A stretch of DNA of 64,000 bases from Nitratireductor sp. B36. Lineage in GTDB: Bacteria; Pseudomonadota; Alphaproteobacteria; Rhizobiales; Rhizobiaceae. The notes under the pieces are model-generated. The model searched no databases. It saw only the letters and a program-made list of their open reading frames with translations, and had not been told where the DNA came from. Below, in pieces: positions 1 to 7,400 of this stretch; position 1 is the stretch's first letter, and the number at the start of each line of letters is the position of its first letter. The DNA lies in assembly GCF_020833685.1 (NCBI RefSeq), contig NZ_JACKZY010000002.1, positions 434,001-498,000 on the forward strand. Reading direction: 5' to 3'. The translations under genes and the position numbers were made by a program.

Positions 1-172
1 TGCAGGTTCCTTTCTCGCTTTTGCTCCCATCTAGGACGGACAGGGAAGGGGCGATCCGACAGGCCCATCGATTTCGTTTGGTGAACCCGGACCCCTACGA
101 CGCTACCGCGAGCCTGATTTCCGCGCCAGATAAAGCTTTTTGCCGATCCGGTTGCCGATCCGGGGGCAGGGC

Positions 173-667
173 CTAAGCGGCCTTGCGTTCGGCAAGCTGG
201 CGATCGAGGCGGGCATAACCCTGTTCCATCCCGTCGGACATGGGGGATTTCAGGATCATGTCGCGTGCTTCCTTCGATTTGCAGCGGATCACCATTTCCA
301 TGCGTGTGCCTTCGCCGTCTTCCTCGAAGGTGGTGGTGATTTCCGTGCCGCCGCCGGTCCAGTCCTCGTCAAATATTTCCTCGTGAACAATGCGGTGAGG
401 GATGTCGATCTCCCGGTAGGTCGCCGTCATGCCCATATCGGCGCCATTTTCGGTGTTGTGCCAGACGTAGCGGCCTTTGCCGCCTTCCTTCAGGTCGATT
501 TCGCAAACAGGCAGGGTCCAGTTTTCCGGGCCGGTCATCCAGCGCTTGATAAGCTCGGGTCGCGTGTGGGCATCGAAAACCATTTGCCGCGGAGCGTTGA
601 AATGGCGGGTAATCAGCAGCTCGTTATCACCGCGGGTGGTGACTGTGAGAGTGTGGGGTTGTGGCAT
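173..667 (-). CDS. SRPBCC / AHSA1-type START-domain protein (module 1)
   Basis: A 164-residue protein of the SRPBCC fold (Aha1/CalC subgroup, PF08327). The N-terminal pattern in which the mixing of ITRHFNAPRQMVFDAHTRPE leads to an R-W-G/T-P-style segment (IKRWMTGPENW) is typical, as is the FDEDWTGGGTEITTTFEE strand pair. These proteins make a hydrophobic ligand cavity and are probably cytoplasmic; no enzyme activity can be assigned. The gene lies 39 bp downstream of an arsR gene on the same strand, which suggests co-transcription and repression by that regulator. A second copy of the same arrangement lies at 6238-7037. Family assignment is firm; ligand unknown. Confidence 0.9.
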   Translation of the reverse strand: MPQPHTLTVTTRGDNELLITRHFNAPRQMVFDAHTRPELIKRWMTGPENWTLPVCEIDLKEGGKGRYVWHNTENGADMGMTATYREIDIPHRIVHEEIFDEDWTGGGTEITTTFEEDGEGTRMEMVIRCKSKEARDMILKSPMSDGMEQGYARLDRQLAERKAA

Positions 668-706
668 GCTCTTACCTTTTCGGAATTCGAGGGGGCTGAC
701 GCCTGT

Positions 707-1057
707 TCAGCCGGTCCCGGCCGGCGGTTCATTCACGGTCTTCAAGGTGTCGAGGAGTGCGTCGAGCTTTGCGTAACGCTCTTCCAGGAATTGACGGTAC
801 TGAGCGAGCCAGTCGATGGCATCGCCCAAGGGTTTGGCCTCGAGCTTACATGGACGTTTCTGGGCATCGCGGCTGCGCGACACGAGCCCCGCCTTTTCCA
901 GCACCTTGATGTGTTTGGAGATGGCGGGCTGGCTGAGTTTGAACGGCTCAGCGAGTTGCATCACGGTTGCTTCGCCTTTTGCCAATCGGGCGAGAATGGC
1001 GCGCCGTGTTGGGTCTGCCAGAGCGGCAAATGTCGCATCCAACTGGTCTGTCTGCAT
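707..1057 (-). CDS. ArsR-family winged-helix transcriptional regulator (module 1)
   Basis: A 116-residue ArsR/SmtB-type repressor. The opening MQTDQLDATFAALADPTRRA and the recognition-helix region LSQPAISKHIKVLEKAGLVS are classic for the subgroup paired with SRPBCC genes. There is no CxC metal-binding motif in helix 3, so metal sensing is unlikely. I chose the ATG at 1057 by analogy with the paralogue at 7037; an in-frame GTG at 1066 is the alternative. It heads the pair with the SRPBCC gene at 173-667. A perfect 18-bp palindrome 21-38 bp upstream is the likely autoregulatory operator. Confidence 0.9.
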   Translation of the reverse strand: MQTDQLDATFAALADPTRRAILARLAKGEATVMQLAEPFKLSQPAISKHIKVLEKAGLVSRSRDAQKRPCKLEAKPLGDAIDWLAQYRQFLEERYAKLDALLDTLKTVNEPPAGTG

Positions 1058-1077
1058 GATGCTCACTTTAATTCTAT

Positions 1078-1095
1078 TTTAGTTATATAACTAAA
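1078..1095. promoter_or_regulatory. 18-bp perfect palindrome, likely ArsR operator
   Basis: The sequence TTTAGTTATATAACTAAA reads the same on both strands and lies directly upstream of the arsR gene ending at 707. The same half-site, TTAGTTA, forms the palindrome upstream of the second arsR at 7049-7064. Position and symmetry fit an ArsR dimer site; binding is inferred. Confidence 0.75.
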
Positions 1096-1206
1096 TGGAA
1101 ATATATAGTCAATGCCTCCTTTGGAGCCACACCGACCTGAAGTGAACATTCCCATCCGGGGTCTCATCCTGTATGTCGTGACGGCAGGCAGTCAGGACAC
1201 TCATTA

Positions 1207-2298
1207 ATGGATTCCACACCGCAACCCTCTTTCGAAGGCCCGCTCACGCGCCTTGCTCCGGTTGCACAATGGCTGTTTCTCGTCGCGCTCACAGTGGCTT
1301 TCGCCGGCATCATGCTCTACGGGACGCTGCCGGCGGCGCTGCTGATTGGCCCCATGCTGGCAGCTGTTGCCACCGGGGCAATGGGTGCGCGCATTCGTGT
1401 TCCGGGTCTAGGCTTTGCCTCGGCGCAGACGCTGGTGGGGCTTCTGATCGGCGGTTCACTGGAGCCCGCGATCATCGCGTCCTTCGCTGATATCTGGCCC
1501 ATTCTCCTGCTTACGGTTCTGGTAACGGTCGCGGCCAGCAGCTTTCTCGGCTTTCTTGTCAGCCGCTGGAGGATCCTGCCGGGCACGACGGCCGTCTGGG
1601 GGTCTGCGCCGGGTGCAGCTACGGCCATGGTTCTCATGGCAGGTGCTTTCGGCGCGGATGCAAGGCTCGTGGCGTTCATGCAATATTTGCGCGTGATTTT
1701 CGTGACCGTTGCCGCGGCGCTCATTGCACGGCTATGGGTGGACACTTCTGGTGTCGAAATGCCCGCAACAGACTGGTTTCCGCCGATCGGTCTTGCCGCC
1801 TTCGCGATTACGCTGGTCACTGCGCTGGCGGGAGGGCTTTTCGGCAGGCTGGTGCGCTTTCCGGCGCCGTTCTTTCTTGGAGGCATGGTTGCCGGAGCGC
1901 TGGTGCATTTGGGCGGCGGTCTTGCGCTCGAGCTCCCGCCCTGGCTCATGGGCGCCTCCTATATGATGGTGGGTTGGACCATCGGCCTGAAATTCGACCG
2001 GGCGCTCCTGCGCACCGCCTTCAGGGCGCTGCCTCAGGTGGTGTTGTCTGTTCTCGCCCTCATGGCATTGTGTGGCGCGCTTGGGTGGTTTCTTCATGTG
2101 GAATGGGGCATCGACCCACTCACAGCCTATCTGGCAACGAGCCCCGGCGGCATGGATTCGGTCGCGATCATTGCTGCCGCTGCCTCGCAGAATGTGAACC
2201 TCTCCTTCATCATGGCGGTGCAGATGGCGCGTTTTCTTTTCGTGCTTCTGGCCGGCCCGCCCATCAGCCGCCTGGTGGCGCGGTGGGCAGGGCCTTAG
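1207..2298 (+). CDS. AbrB-family integral membrane protein (PF05145)
   Basis: A 363-residue polytopic membrane protein with about ten hydrophobic segments arranged as two similar halves. The glycine- and proline-rich motifs SAPGAATAMVLMAG (around residues 136-149) and TSPGGMDSVAIIAA (around 311-324) are the duplicated AbrB signature. Proteins of this family are often labelled putative ammonia monooxygenase or AbrB regulator, but they resemble transporters and neither label is supported by experiment. It is divergent from the ArsR/SRPBCC pair and convergent with the serine hydrolase that ends at 2308. Substrate unknown. Confidence 0.88.
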   Translation: MDSTPQPSFEGPLTRLAPVAQWLFLVALTVAFAGIMLYGTLPAALLIGPMLAAVATGAMGARIRVPGLGFASAQTLVGLLIGGSLEPAIIASFADIWPILLLTVLVTVAASSFLGFLVSRWRILPGTTAVWGSAPGAATAMVLMAGAFGADARLVAFMQYLRVIFVTVAAALIARLWVDTSGVEMPATDWFPPIGLAAFAITLVTALAGGLFGRLVRFPAPFFLGGMVAGALVHLGGGLALELPPWLMGASYMMVGWTIGLKFDRALLRTAFRALPQVVLSVLALMALCGALGWFLHVEWGIDPLTAYLATSPGGMDSVAIIAAAASQNVNLSFIMAVQMARFLFVLLAGPPISRLVARWAGP

Positions 2299-2307
2299 AA
2301 ATCGCGG

Positions 2308-3615
2308 TTATGTGTCCCCATAGACCTTGCTCCAGAAGTCCATATAGGTCGCCGGCGGCTCGGGAGACGTCATCATTTGCTGGCTGAGGAAGATGCCGAT
2401 AATTCCGTTTTCCGGGTCGGTGTAGGCAGTTGTGCCGTAGCCGCCGTTCCAGCCGAAGCTGCCGGGCGCAAGCCAGGGCCGCGTCCTTTTCACACTCACC
2501 GAGACTCCAAGGCCCCAACCTGCTCCTCCGTCCTCCATGAACATATCGGCATGAGGGCCGGTCTTCTGATGGGGTGTGAGTTGATCGCGCGTCATCTCCG
2601 CGACGGATTCAGCCTTCAGGTAGCGCCTGCCGTTCAGTTCGCCGCCATTCATCATCATCCGGCAGAATGCGAGATAATCGTCGACGGTGGTGGCGAGACC
2701 ACCGGCCCCGGAATCGAGCGGTGGCGGAACGCTGAAATCGATACCGTCTTCCGGGCCGTACGTTTTGATTTCCATGGCGCCGCCCGTGAAATCCGGACCG
2801 TAGAGGGGTGGCAGGCGATGCTGTTTTTCGGGCGGCACGAAGAAAGCCGTGTCCTTCATACCCAGTGGTTCAAAGAGACACGCCTTCATCAGGGTGCTCA
2901 GCCGCTCCCCCGTCACCCGTTCGATCAGAATGCCGGCCACGTCTAGACCGTTGTTATAGAGAAATTTTTCTCCCGGATGTGCCGCGAGCGGCAATGCGGC
3001 GAGCTGCTGCATATATTGATCCGGCGACATTTTCGGCAGAACCCAACTCGGTGCGATTCCGGCTTTGCGCATCGCCTTCTGGATTGGATAGGCATCCGGA
3101 AACACCATGATGGCGCCGAGGCCGAAGGTCATGGTCAAAAGATGGCGCAGCGTCACCGGCCGGTTTGCCGGTACGGTGTCGTCGAGTGGCCCGTCTATCC
3201 GTTTCAGAACCCTGCGGTTTGCCAGCTCAGGCAAAAAGTCATCCACGGGACGATCCAGCGTCAGCAGACCTTCTTCCACCAGCATCATCGCAAGCGCTCC
3301 CGTCACCGGTTTGGTGATGGACGCCACGCGAAAGATCGTGTCGCGCTCCATTGGCGCACCTGAACCGTTCATTTCGAAGGTTCCGGCGCTGGCCACATGT
3401 GTCCGTTCTCCGTGGTGGACCAGCCAAGTGGCTCCGGCAATTTCGCCCGTATCCACGCGGGCGTTCATGGAATGTTGCAGTGCGGCCAGGTCGGGAGTCA
3501 CAGTGTGCATGGTGTTGGATCTCGAAGGCAGGGAGGAGGAGGCAAGTAGAACTCCGGCGCTGGTCAGCAGGGCGCGGCGGGTGCGGTCAATCTTTCCTCT
3601 TTCGCTAATCGGCAT
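2308..3615 (-). CDS. Exported serine hydrolase, beta-lactamase class C / EstB fold
   Basis: A 435-residue serine hydrolase (PF00144). The catalytic S-x-x-K motif is SITK in FRVASITKPVTGALAM and the Y-x-N motif is YNN in KFLYNNGLDVAG; a C-terminal GWNGGYGTTAY segment corresponds to the third active-site element. The N-terminus has RTRRALLTSAGVLLASSS, resembling a twin-arginine or Sec leader, so export is likely. The ATG at 3615 overlaps the end of the upstream GST gene by 11 bp; a longer frame to 3705 lies inside that gene. Third gene of a three-gene operon. It could be an esterase, D-aminopeptidase or penicillin-binding-like enzyme; the substrate cannot be read. Confidence 0.88.
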   Translation of the reverse strand: MPISERGKIDRTRRALLTSAGVLLASSSLPSRSNTMHTVTPDLAALQHSMNARVDTGEIAGATWLVHHGERTHVASAGTFEMNGSGAPMERDTIFRVASITKPVTGALAMMLVEEGLLTLDRPVDDFLPELANRRVLKRIDGPLDDTVPANRPVTLRHLLTMTFGLGAIMVFPDAYPIQKAMRKAGIAPSWVLPKMSPDQYMQQLAALPLAAHPGEKFLYNNGLDVAGILIERVTGERLSTLMKACLFEPLGMKDTAFFVPPEKQHRLPPLYGPDFTGGAMEIKTYGPEDGIDFSVPPPLDSGAGGLATTVDDYLAFCRMMMNGGELNGRRYLKAESVAEMTRDQLTPHQKTGPHADMFMEDGGAGWGLGVSVSVKRTRPWLAPGSFGWNGGYGTTAYTDPENGIIGIFLSQQMMTSPEPPATYMDFWSKVYGDT

Positions 3616-4300
3616 GGTCCCTCGCTCCCGGCGGCGCCAGCGTCGGTTTCTTGTCGAGCGGAACCATGTGGAAATAGGGTTCGGCCTCCGCCAGCGTTCG
3701 CGCATAGCTCGGCCGCTGCATGAGGCGGGTGAGATAGGCTGCCAGTTCCGGATGCCCGTCGTTTATCGCAACAATGTTGTTGGCATAAAACAGCGCGGGC
3801 GCTGCGGAGCAGTCTGCAAGCGAAAACATGTCCCCGAGCGCAAAGCGTTTTCCCTTCAAGCGCTTCTCGAGGAAGGTGTAGGCCGTCTTCAGCCCGTCGA
3901 TTGCTTCTTCAACCCCAAAAGGATCGCGTTTCTCCTCGGGTCGAAGCTGATCTCCGACGACCTTCTGCAGGTTCTGGTGAACGTAATTGTCGCACAGACG
4001 GTCGATCATTCTAGCCTCGAGCGCCTGCTCGGGATCTGCCGGCACGAGGCGGGTCGGGCCGGGATGGAAATGGTCGAGATATTCGATCACGGTGGTCGAT
4101 TCCACCACAACGCGGTCGCGCGCCTCATCCACCAGGGCCGGGATCTTGGTTGCTGGCGAAATGCTCTGGTAGGCTTTGCGCTCGCTCGGGTCCATCAGGT
4201 TGGGTATGACCGGCTCAAACGGCGTCTCATTCTCATAGAGCGCGATCAATGCCTTGTGGGAGTACGACGAGAGAGGGTGGGAATACAGTTTCAGGGTCAT
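3605..4300 (-). CDS. Glutathione S-transferase family protein
   Basis: A 231-residue GST. The N-terminal thioredoxin-like domain starts MTLKLYSHPLSSYSHKALIA, with SS as the probable glutathione-activating serines, followed by TKIPALV (cis-proline) and VVESTTVIEYLD (the ES glutathione-contact pair). The C-terminal helical domain contains FALGDMFSLADC, the GST N-capping box. Middle gene of an operon: it overlaps the reductase upstream by 4 bp and the serine hydrolase downstream by 11 bp. Such overlap points to translational coupling. It is probably a detoxification enzyme, cytosolic; substrate unknown. Confidence 0.9.
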   Translation of the reverse strand: MTLKLYSHPLSSYSHKALIALYENETPFEPVIPNLMDPSERKAYQSISPATKIPALVDEARDRVVVESTTVIEYLDHFHPGPTRLVPADPEQALEARMIDRLCDNYVHQNLQKVVGDQLRPEEKRDPFGVEEAIDGLKTAYTFLEKRLKGKRFALGDMFSLADCSAAPALFYANNIVAINDGHPELAAYLTRLMQRPSYARTLAEAEPYFHMVPLDKKPTLAPPGARDHAD

Positions 4301-4911
4301 GGCTCAACCTCGCTTTTCTCCGGGCCGTGTGGCTCCGTGCCGGTGTGGTCGCCCGGCGCATAGCGCAGGATCAACGTCCCGTTTGGCAGTGGGCGTGTCT
4401 CGATCAACCGGAATCTGCGTGGGGCACTGCCTTCCTTGAAGAACGGCGTGCCTTTGCCGAGTTGGATCGGGACGATTGCAAGCATCAGTTCATCCACGAG
4501 ACCTTCGCTCATAAGCGCATGTGAAAGCTTGGCGCTGCCGAAAACATAAATGTTCTTGTCGGGTGCAGCGTCGGCTTTCAACGCCCGTATTCCCGCGGCA
4601 ATATCGCTCATCACGCGTGTGTTGTTCCAGTCGGACTGGGGCAGTGTATGTGAGGCTACCAGTTTGGGCAGCGCGTTCATGAACGTTCTGACCTCGGACG
4701 CTTCCGACTCGTCAGCAGTCGTCCAGTAGTTCTTCATTCCTTCATAGGTGGTGCGGCCGAAGACAAGGCAGGACGCATTCTTTCCGAAACTCCGGCTGAG
4801 GGCATCCAGCTCCTCGCACCAGGCTTCGCCATGGAAGCCGAGGTCCCATTTCTCCTCACCCTCAAAATAGCCGTCCAGTGTCACCAGCACCCAGATAATG
4901 ACCTTGCTCAT
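4297..4911 (-). CDS. Dihydrofolate-reductase-like / RibD C-terminal domain protein
   Basis: A 204-residue protein of the RibD C-terminal fold (PF01872), the family often called dihydrofolate reductase family protein. The N-terminal strand VIIWVLVTLDGYFEG, the NADPH-binding LVFGRTTYEGM segment and the central KNIYVFGSAKLSHALMSEGL are recognisable. It is an NAD(P)H-dependent reductase of unknown substrate, not the essential folA enzyme. First gene of the reductase-GST-serine hydrolase operon and divergent from an HxlR-type regulator about 120 bp away, which is a usual layout for HxlR-controlled redox genes. Confidence 0.88.
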   Translation of the reverse strand: MSKVIIWVLVTLDGYFEGEEKWDLGFHGEAWCEELDALSRSFGKNASCLVFGRTTYEGMKNYWTTADESEASEVRTFMNALPKLVASHTLPQSDWNNTRVMSDIAAGIRALKADAAPDKNIYVFGSAKLSHALMSEGLVDELMLAIVPIQLGKGTPFFKEGSAPRRFRLIETRPLPNGTLILRYAPGDHTGTEPHGPEKSEVEP

Positions 4912-4954
4912 CTCGATCTCCCTTGAAGAGCGACGGTTTTCGATATCGAATTAA

Positions 4955-4979
4955 AACTGGTTTCATTTTCTAACTGGTT
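4955..4979. promoter_or_regulatory. Direct repeat AACTGGTT in HxlR divergent promoter region
   Basis: The octamer AACTGGTT occurs at 4955-4962 and again at 4972-4979, 17 bp apart, in the space between the divergent reductase operon and the HxlR gene. HxlR-type regulators commonly sit on repeats in such regions. The assignment is inference from position only. Confidence 0.4.
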
Positions 4980-5032
4980 GCACCATATGCTTACTGGTGG
5001 CATTCTGCAATCAGAATTTTCAGGAGGCTTTC

Positions 5033-5551
5033 TTGCAGGACCAGCATCGCTCGGGTTGCCCGATCAATCTCACGGTCGAGGTGATTGGCGACAAATGGAG
5101 TTTGATTGTCGTGCGCGACATGATGTTCGGGAACAGGCGTCACTTCCGCGAATTGCTGAACAATTCAATGGAAGGGATTGCTTCAAACATCCTCGCCGAC
5201 CGTTTGCGCAGGCTCACATCGGAAGGCGTGATCTCAAAGGCGGACGACCCCAGCCACAAACAGAAGGCAATCTACAGTCTGACGGAAAAAGGCATCGAGT
5301 TGGTGCCTGTCTTCGCCATGATCGGCGCTTGGGGCAGCAAATGGCTTCCGGTCACCGAGGAGTTGTCGATCCGGGCGAAGATTCTTGCGGAGGGCGGACC
5401 GTCGCTCTGGGAAGATTTCATGGATGATCTGCGTGTGACGCATCTTGGGGCGCCACCCAATCGGGACAAAAAAGGGCCGGGTGTGGGTGAGCGGCTCCAG
5501 GCAGCCTACGAGGCCGTCGTTGCCCGTCAGTCTGAAGCGGATCAAAGCTGA
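5033..5551 (+). CDS. HxlR-family winged-helix transcriptional regulator
   Basis: A 172-residue HxlR-type regulator (PF01638). The motif sequence CPINLTVEVIGDKWSLIVVR, the FRELLNNSMEGIASNILADR helix-turn-helix and the LRRLTSEGVIS wing are canonical. A single cysteine lies just before the domain (RSGCPIN), at the position of the redox-sensing cysteine in related proteins. I chose the TTG at 5033 because a strong AGGAGG lies at 5022-5027 with 5-nt spacing; a GTG at 4997 would add 12 residues but would place that ribosome binding site inside the gene. The protein carries about 65 extra C-terminal residues beyond the wing. Divergent from the reductase-GST-hydrolase operon, its likely target. Confidence 0.88.
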   Translation: MQDQHRSGCPINLTVEVIGDKWSLIVVRDMMFGNRRHFRELLNNSMEGIASNILADRLRRLTSEGVISKADDPSHKQKAIYSLTEKGIELVPVFAMIGAWGSKWLPVTEELSIRAKILAEGGPSLWEDFMDDLRVTHLGAPPNRDKKGPGVGERLQAAYEAVVARQSEADQS

Positions 5552-6207
5552 GGCTTTGAGAGATATTCATCGTGCAGTCGCCACCATTGATAGGGCTCGG
5601 TCTGCGGAGTGCCTTCGGGTGACGCCTCCCATGTCTCCTGTCGTCCATAGGGTGTCAGATCAAGCAGGGTCCAGCTTGTTCCAAGCGCTTCCACGCCCCG
5701 GCCGCTGGTGTAATAGGTGTGGTAAATCGAACCGCCCTCGCGCAGGAAGACATTCAGGCCGAAACCTCCGCCCACGCCGTAATCCGCGTTGAACGTCGAG
5801 TTCATCACCGAGTACCACGGCAACTTCCAACCCATCCGCGCCTTGAACGCTTCAATCTCTTCCGCCGGCGCGCGTGAGACGAGCACCAGAGTGGTGTCGC
5901 GTGCGTTGAGGTGGGCCGGATTGCCGAGATTGTCGACAAACATGGCGCAGCCGCGGCAAGGAGCGGGGTCTGCAGGCTTCAGCATATGATGATAGACAAT
6001 AAGTTGCCTGCGGCCTTCGAAAATCGCCTCGAACCCTTGGCTGCCTTCGGTGGTCTCGAAGCGATAGTCTTTCTCGACCAGGACGCGGGGAAGCCGGCGC
6101 CGTTCTGCTGCCAATGCGTCACTTGCCCGCGTGTGGGCTTTCTCCTTGGCGAGCAGGCTTTCACGGGCCTTTTGCCATTCCTCTCGGGATACGGTCTGCT
6201 GTCCCAT
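5542..6207 (-). CDS. DUF899 family protein (thioredoxin-like)
   Basis: A 221-residue protein of the DUF899 family (PF05988). Diagnostic parts are RVLVEKDYRFE, YHHMLKPADPAPCRGCAMF with a CxxC pair, and the aromatic segment GWKLPWYSVMNSTFNADYGV followed by GGGFGLNVFLREG. The fold is thioredoxin-like; no reaction is established. It follows the SRPBCC gene by 30 bp and probably belongs to the arsR-SRPBCC-DUF899 operon. Its 3' end overlaps the convergent HxlR gene by 10 bp. Confidence 0.9.
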   Translation of the reverse strand: MGQQTVSREEWQKARESLLAKEKAHTRASDALAAERRRLPRVLVEKDYRFETTEGSQGFEAIFEGRRQLIVYHHMLKPADPAPCRGCAMFVDNLGNPAHLNARDTTLVLVSRAPAEEIEAFKARMGWKLPWYSVMNSTFNADYGVGGGFGLNVFLREGGSIYHTYYTSGRGVEALGTSWTLLDLTPYGRQETWEASPEGTPQTEPYQWWRLHDEYLSKPQL

Positions 6208-6237
6208 ATAACCCTCCGGTCCAAGTTGGTTGTGCTT

Positions 6238-6705
6238 TTAAGCGGCCTTTGAAAGAAGCGCGTCGAGCTTGTTGAAGGAGGAGGTCCAGCCTTCCTCATG
6301 GCCGTCACGCGATGCGGTCGAGGTGAAGAATGCCTGGTGGAAATGCATGTGCGTCTTGCCATCATCGGTGTCGCTGAAAACGATCGTGACCACAGTTTCG
6401 TGTCCGCGCGCTCCGTCTTCCTCCTCCCAGGCATGGGTGAACACAATCCGTTCGGGTGGTGAGACTTCGTGATATGTCCCGCTGACCCAGTGTTCTGAAC
6501 CATCACTGCCGCGCATGCAGGTGCGAAACCAGCCGCCTGCGCGGATGTCGCCTTCCGAAACCGGTATCGTCATCCCCTCCGGGCAGCTCCAGCGGTCCAG
6601 ATGTTCCTTGCGGGTCCACATCTCGAAAACGAGATCACGCGGGGCATTGAATACCCGTTGAATGGCCAGCTCGGCATCGGCTTTCTGCGTGGTCTCCATG
6701 TTCAT
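6238..6705 (-). CDS. SRPBCC / AHSA1-type START-domain protein (module 2)
   Basis: A 155-residue SRPBCC protein (PF08327). It shows IQRVFNAPRDLVFEMWTRKE, then LDRWSCPEGMTIPV and the strand GARGHETVVTIVFSDTDDGK. The ATG at 6705 overlaps the arsR stop codon as ATGA, which fixes the start and implies translational coupling; an upstream extension to 6768 would run into arsR. Paralogue of the protein at 173-667, with clear divergence between the two. It probably binds a hydrophobic ligand; function unknown. Confidence 0.9.
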   Translation of the reverse strand: MNMETTQKADAELAIQRVFNAPRDLVFEMWTRKEHLDRWSCPEGMTIPVSEGDIRAGGWFRTCMRGSDGSEHWVSGTYHEVSPPERIVFTHAWEEEDGARGHETVVTIVFSDTDDGKTHMHFHQAFFTSTASRDGHEEGWTSSFNKLDALLSKAA

Positions 6706-7037
6706 CGTGGTTGCTCCTTCTGTATTTCTTGCAGGTAGCTGTCGAGGCGGTCGAAGCTCGCCTCCCAATAATGGCGGTAGGCTTCCACCCAGCCGGCGAT
6801 ATCCTTCAAGGGGGCGGCTTCGAGCCGGCAGGGGCGAAATTGGGCATGCTTTCCGCGTGAAACGAGCCCAGCTTTCTCCAGAACTTTCAGGTGCTTGGAG
6901 ATGGCTGGAAGTGTCATCTCGAATGGTTCTGCCAGTTCGTTGACCGTGGCTTCGCCTTCCGCCAGCCGGGCGAGCATTGCCCGGCGGGTTGGGTCGGCGA
7001 GGGCGGAGAAAGTGGCGCTCAGTGCGTCGGTCTGCAT
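6702..7037 (-). CDS. ArsR-family winged-helix transcriptional regulator (module 2)
   Basis: A 111-residue ArsR-type repressor very similar to the one at 707-1057: both begin MQTD, share ALADPTRRAM/I and have a recognition region of the form AISKHLKVLEKAGLVS. No metal-binding cysteine pair is seen. It heads an operon with the SRPBCC and DUF899 genes. A near-perfect palindrome immediately upstream (7044-7069) contains the same half-site as the one before the first arsR, so the two regulators may share sites or cross-regulate. Confidence 0.9.
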   Translation of the reverse strand: MQTDALSATFSALADPTRRAMLARLAEGEATVNELAEPFEMTLPAISKHLKVLEKAGLVSRGKHAQFRPCRLEAAPLKDIAGWVEAYRHYWEASFDRLDSYLQEIQKEQPR

Positions 7038-7043
7038 TGCTTC

Positions 7044-7069
7044 ACCAGTTAGTTAATTAACTAATTGGT
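7044..7069. promoter_or_regulatory. Palindrome, likely ArsR operator (module 2)
   Basis: The core TTAGTTAATTAACTAA (7049-7064) is a perfect 16-bp palindrome; with one mismatched pair the symmetry extends over 26 bp, ACCA at one end and TGGT at the other. It abuts the arsR start at 7037. The half-site matches the palindrome at 1078-1095. Confidence 0.75.
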
Positions 7070-7163
7070 AAAATACAGTTTGAATGTGCCTTGTCAAGCT
7101 CTCCGTTCCGCCTGCATGACGATCCACTTGCCAGCCGCGCCGGCGTCGTTTAAGGAAAGCTCC

Positions 7164-7283
7164 ATGATGACGCGCCAGACAGTTTCCCGTTCCGCTCGTG
7201 CCGCCTTTTCCGGCGCGACTGTGCGCGCGCTAGCATCCAGCCTTCTTCTTCTCGGCCTTATCGGCGATCGCCGGGTCCGTTGA
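7164..7283 (+). CDS. leuA leader peptide with leucine run
   Basis: A 39-codon frame (start ATG 7164, or 7167) preceded by AAGGAAAG about 8 nt upstream. Near its end it carries four consecutive leucine codons at 7242-7253, then Gly-Leu-Ile, and stops at 7281-7283, about 120 bp before leuA. It has no family features and looks like a control peptide: the leucine run sits 11 nt upstream of the first arm of a hairpin whose second arm is shared with a competing hairpin. This is the arrangement of transcription attenuation for amino-acid operons. The peptide itself probably has no function. Confidence 0.7.
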   Translation: MMTRQTVSRSARAAFSGATVRALASSLLLLGLIGDRRVR

Positions 7284-7311
7284 AGGAGCGCCCGGCGATC
7301 GATGTCGCCGG
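7265..7311 (+). promoter_or_regulatory. Leucine attenuator: mutually exclusive hairpins before leuA
   Basis: Arm 7265-7275 (CGATCGCCGGG) pairs perfectly with 7291-7301 (CCCGGCGATCG), 11 bp. The second arm also takes part in a competing hairpin, 7292-7298 (CCGGCGA) with 7305-7311 (TCGCCGG), loop of 6 nt. A ribosome reaching the leader stop at 7281-7283 would cover the first arm and allow the second hairpin; a ribosome stalled at the leucine codons would leave the first arm free. No clear T-run follows the second hairpin, so the termination step is less certain than the leader design. Confidence 0.65.
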
Positions 7312-7400
7312 CTGGCAGAAGCTCTTTCTCCAAAACTTCACTTTACTGTTGACAGGCCCGCCGTGCGAAGCGCACGCAACCGGTGCCGGGAGAAAATGGA

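Noticed and set aside
1-172. Direct repeat GCCGATCCGG near 140-165 and possible gene before 173
   Set aside because: The repeat is a short, two-copy match and no coding frame or RNA is visible before the SRPBCC gene; too little sequence to call.
3107-4363. Open frame of about 420 codons on the plus strand across the serine hydrolase and GST genes
   Set aside because: The opposite strand holds two clear enzymes with catalytic motifs; this frame is a shadow.
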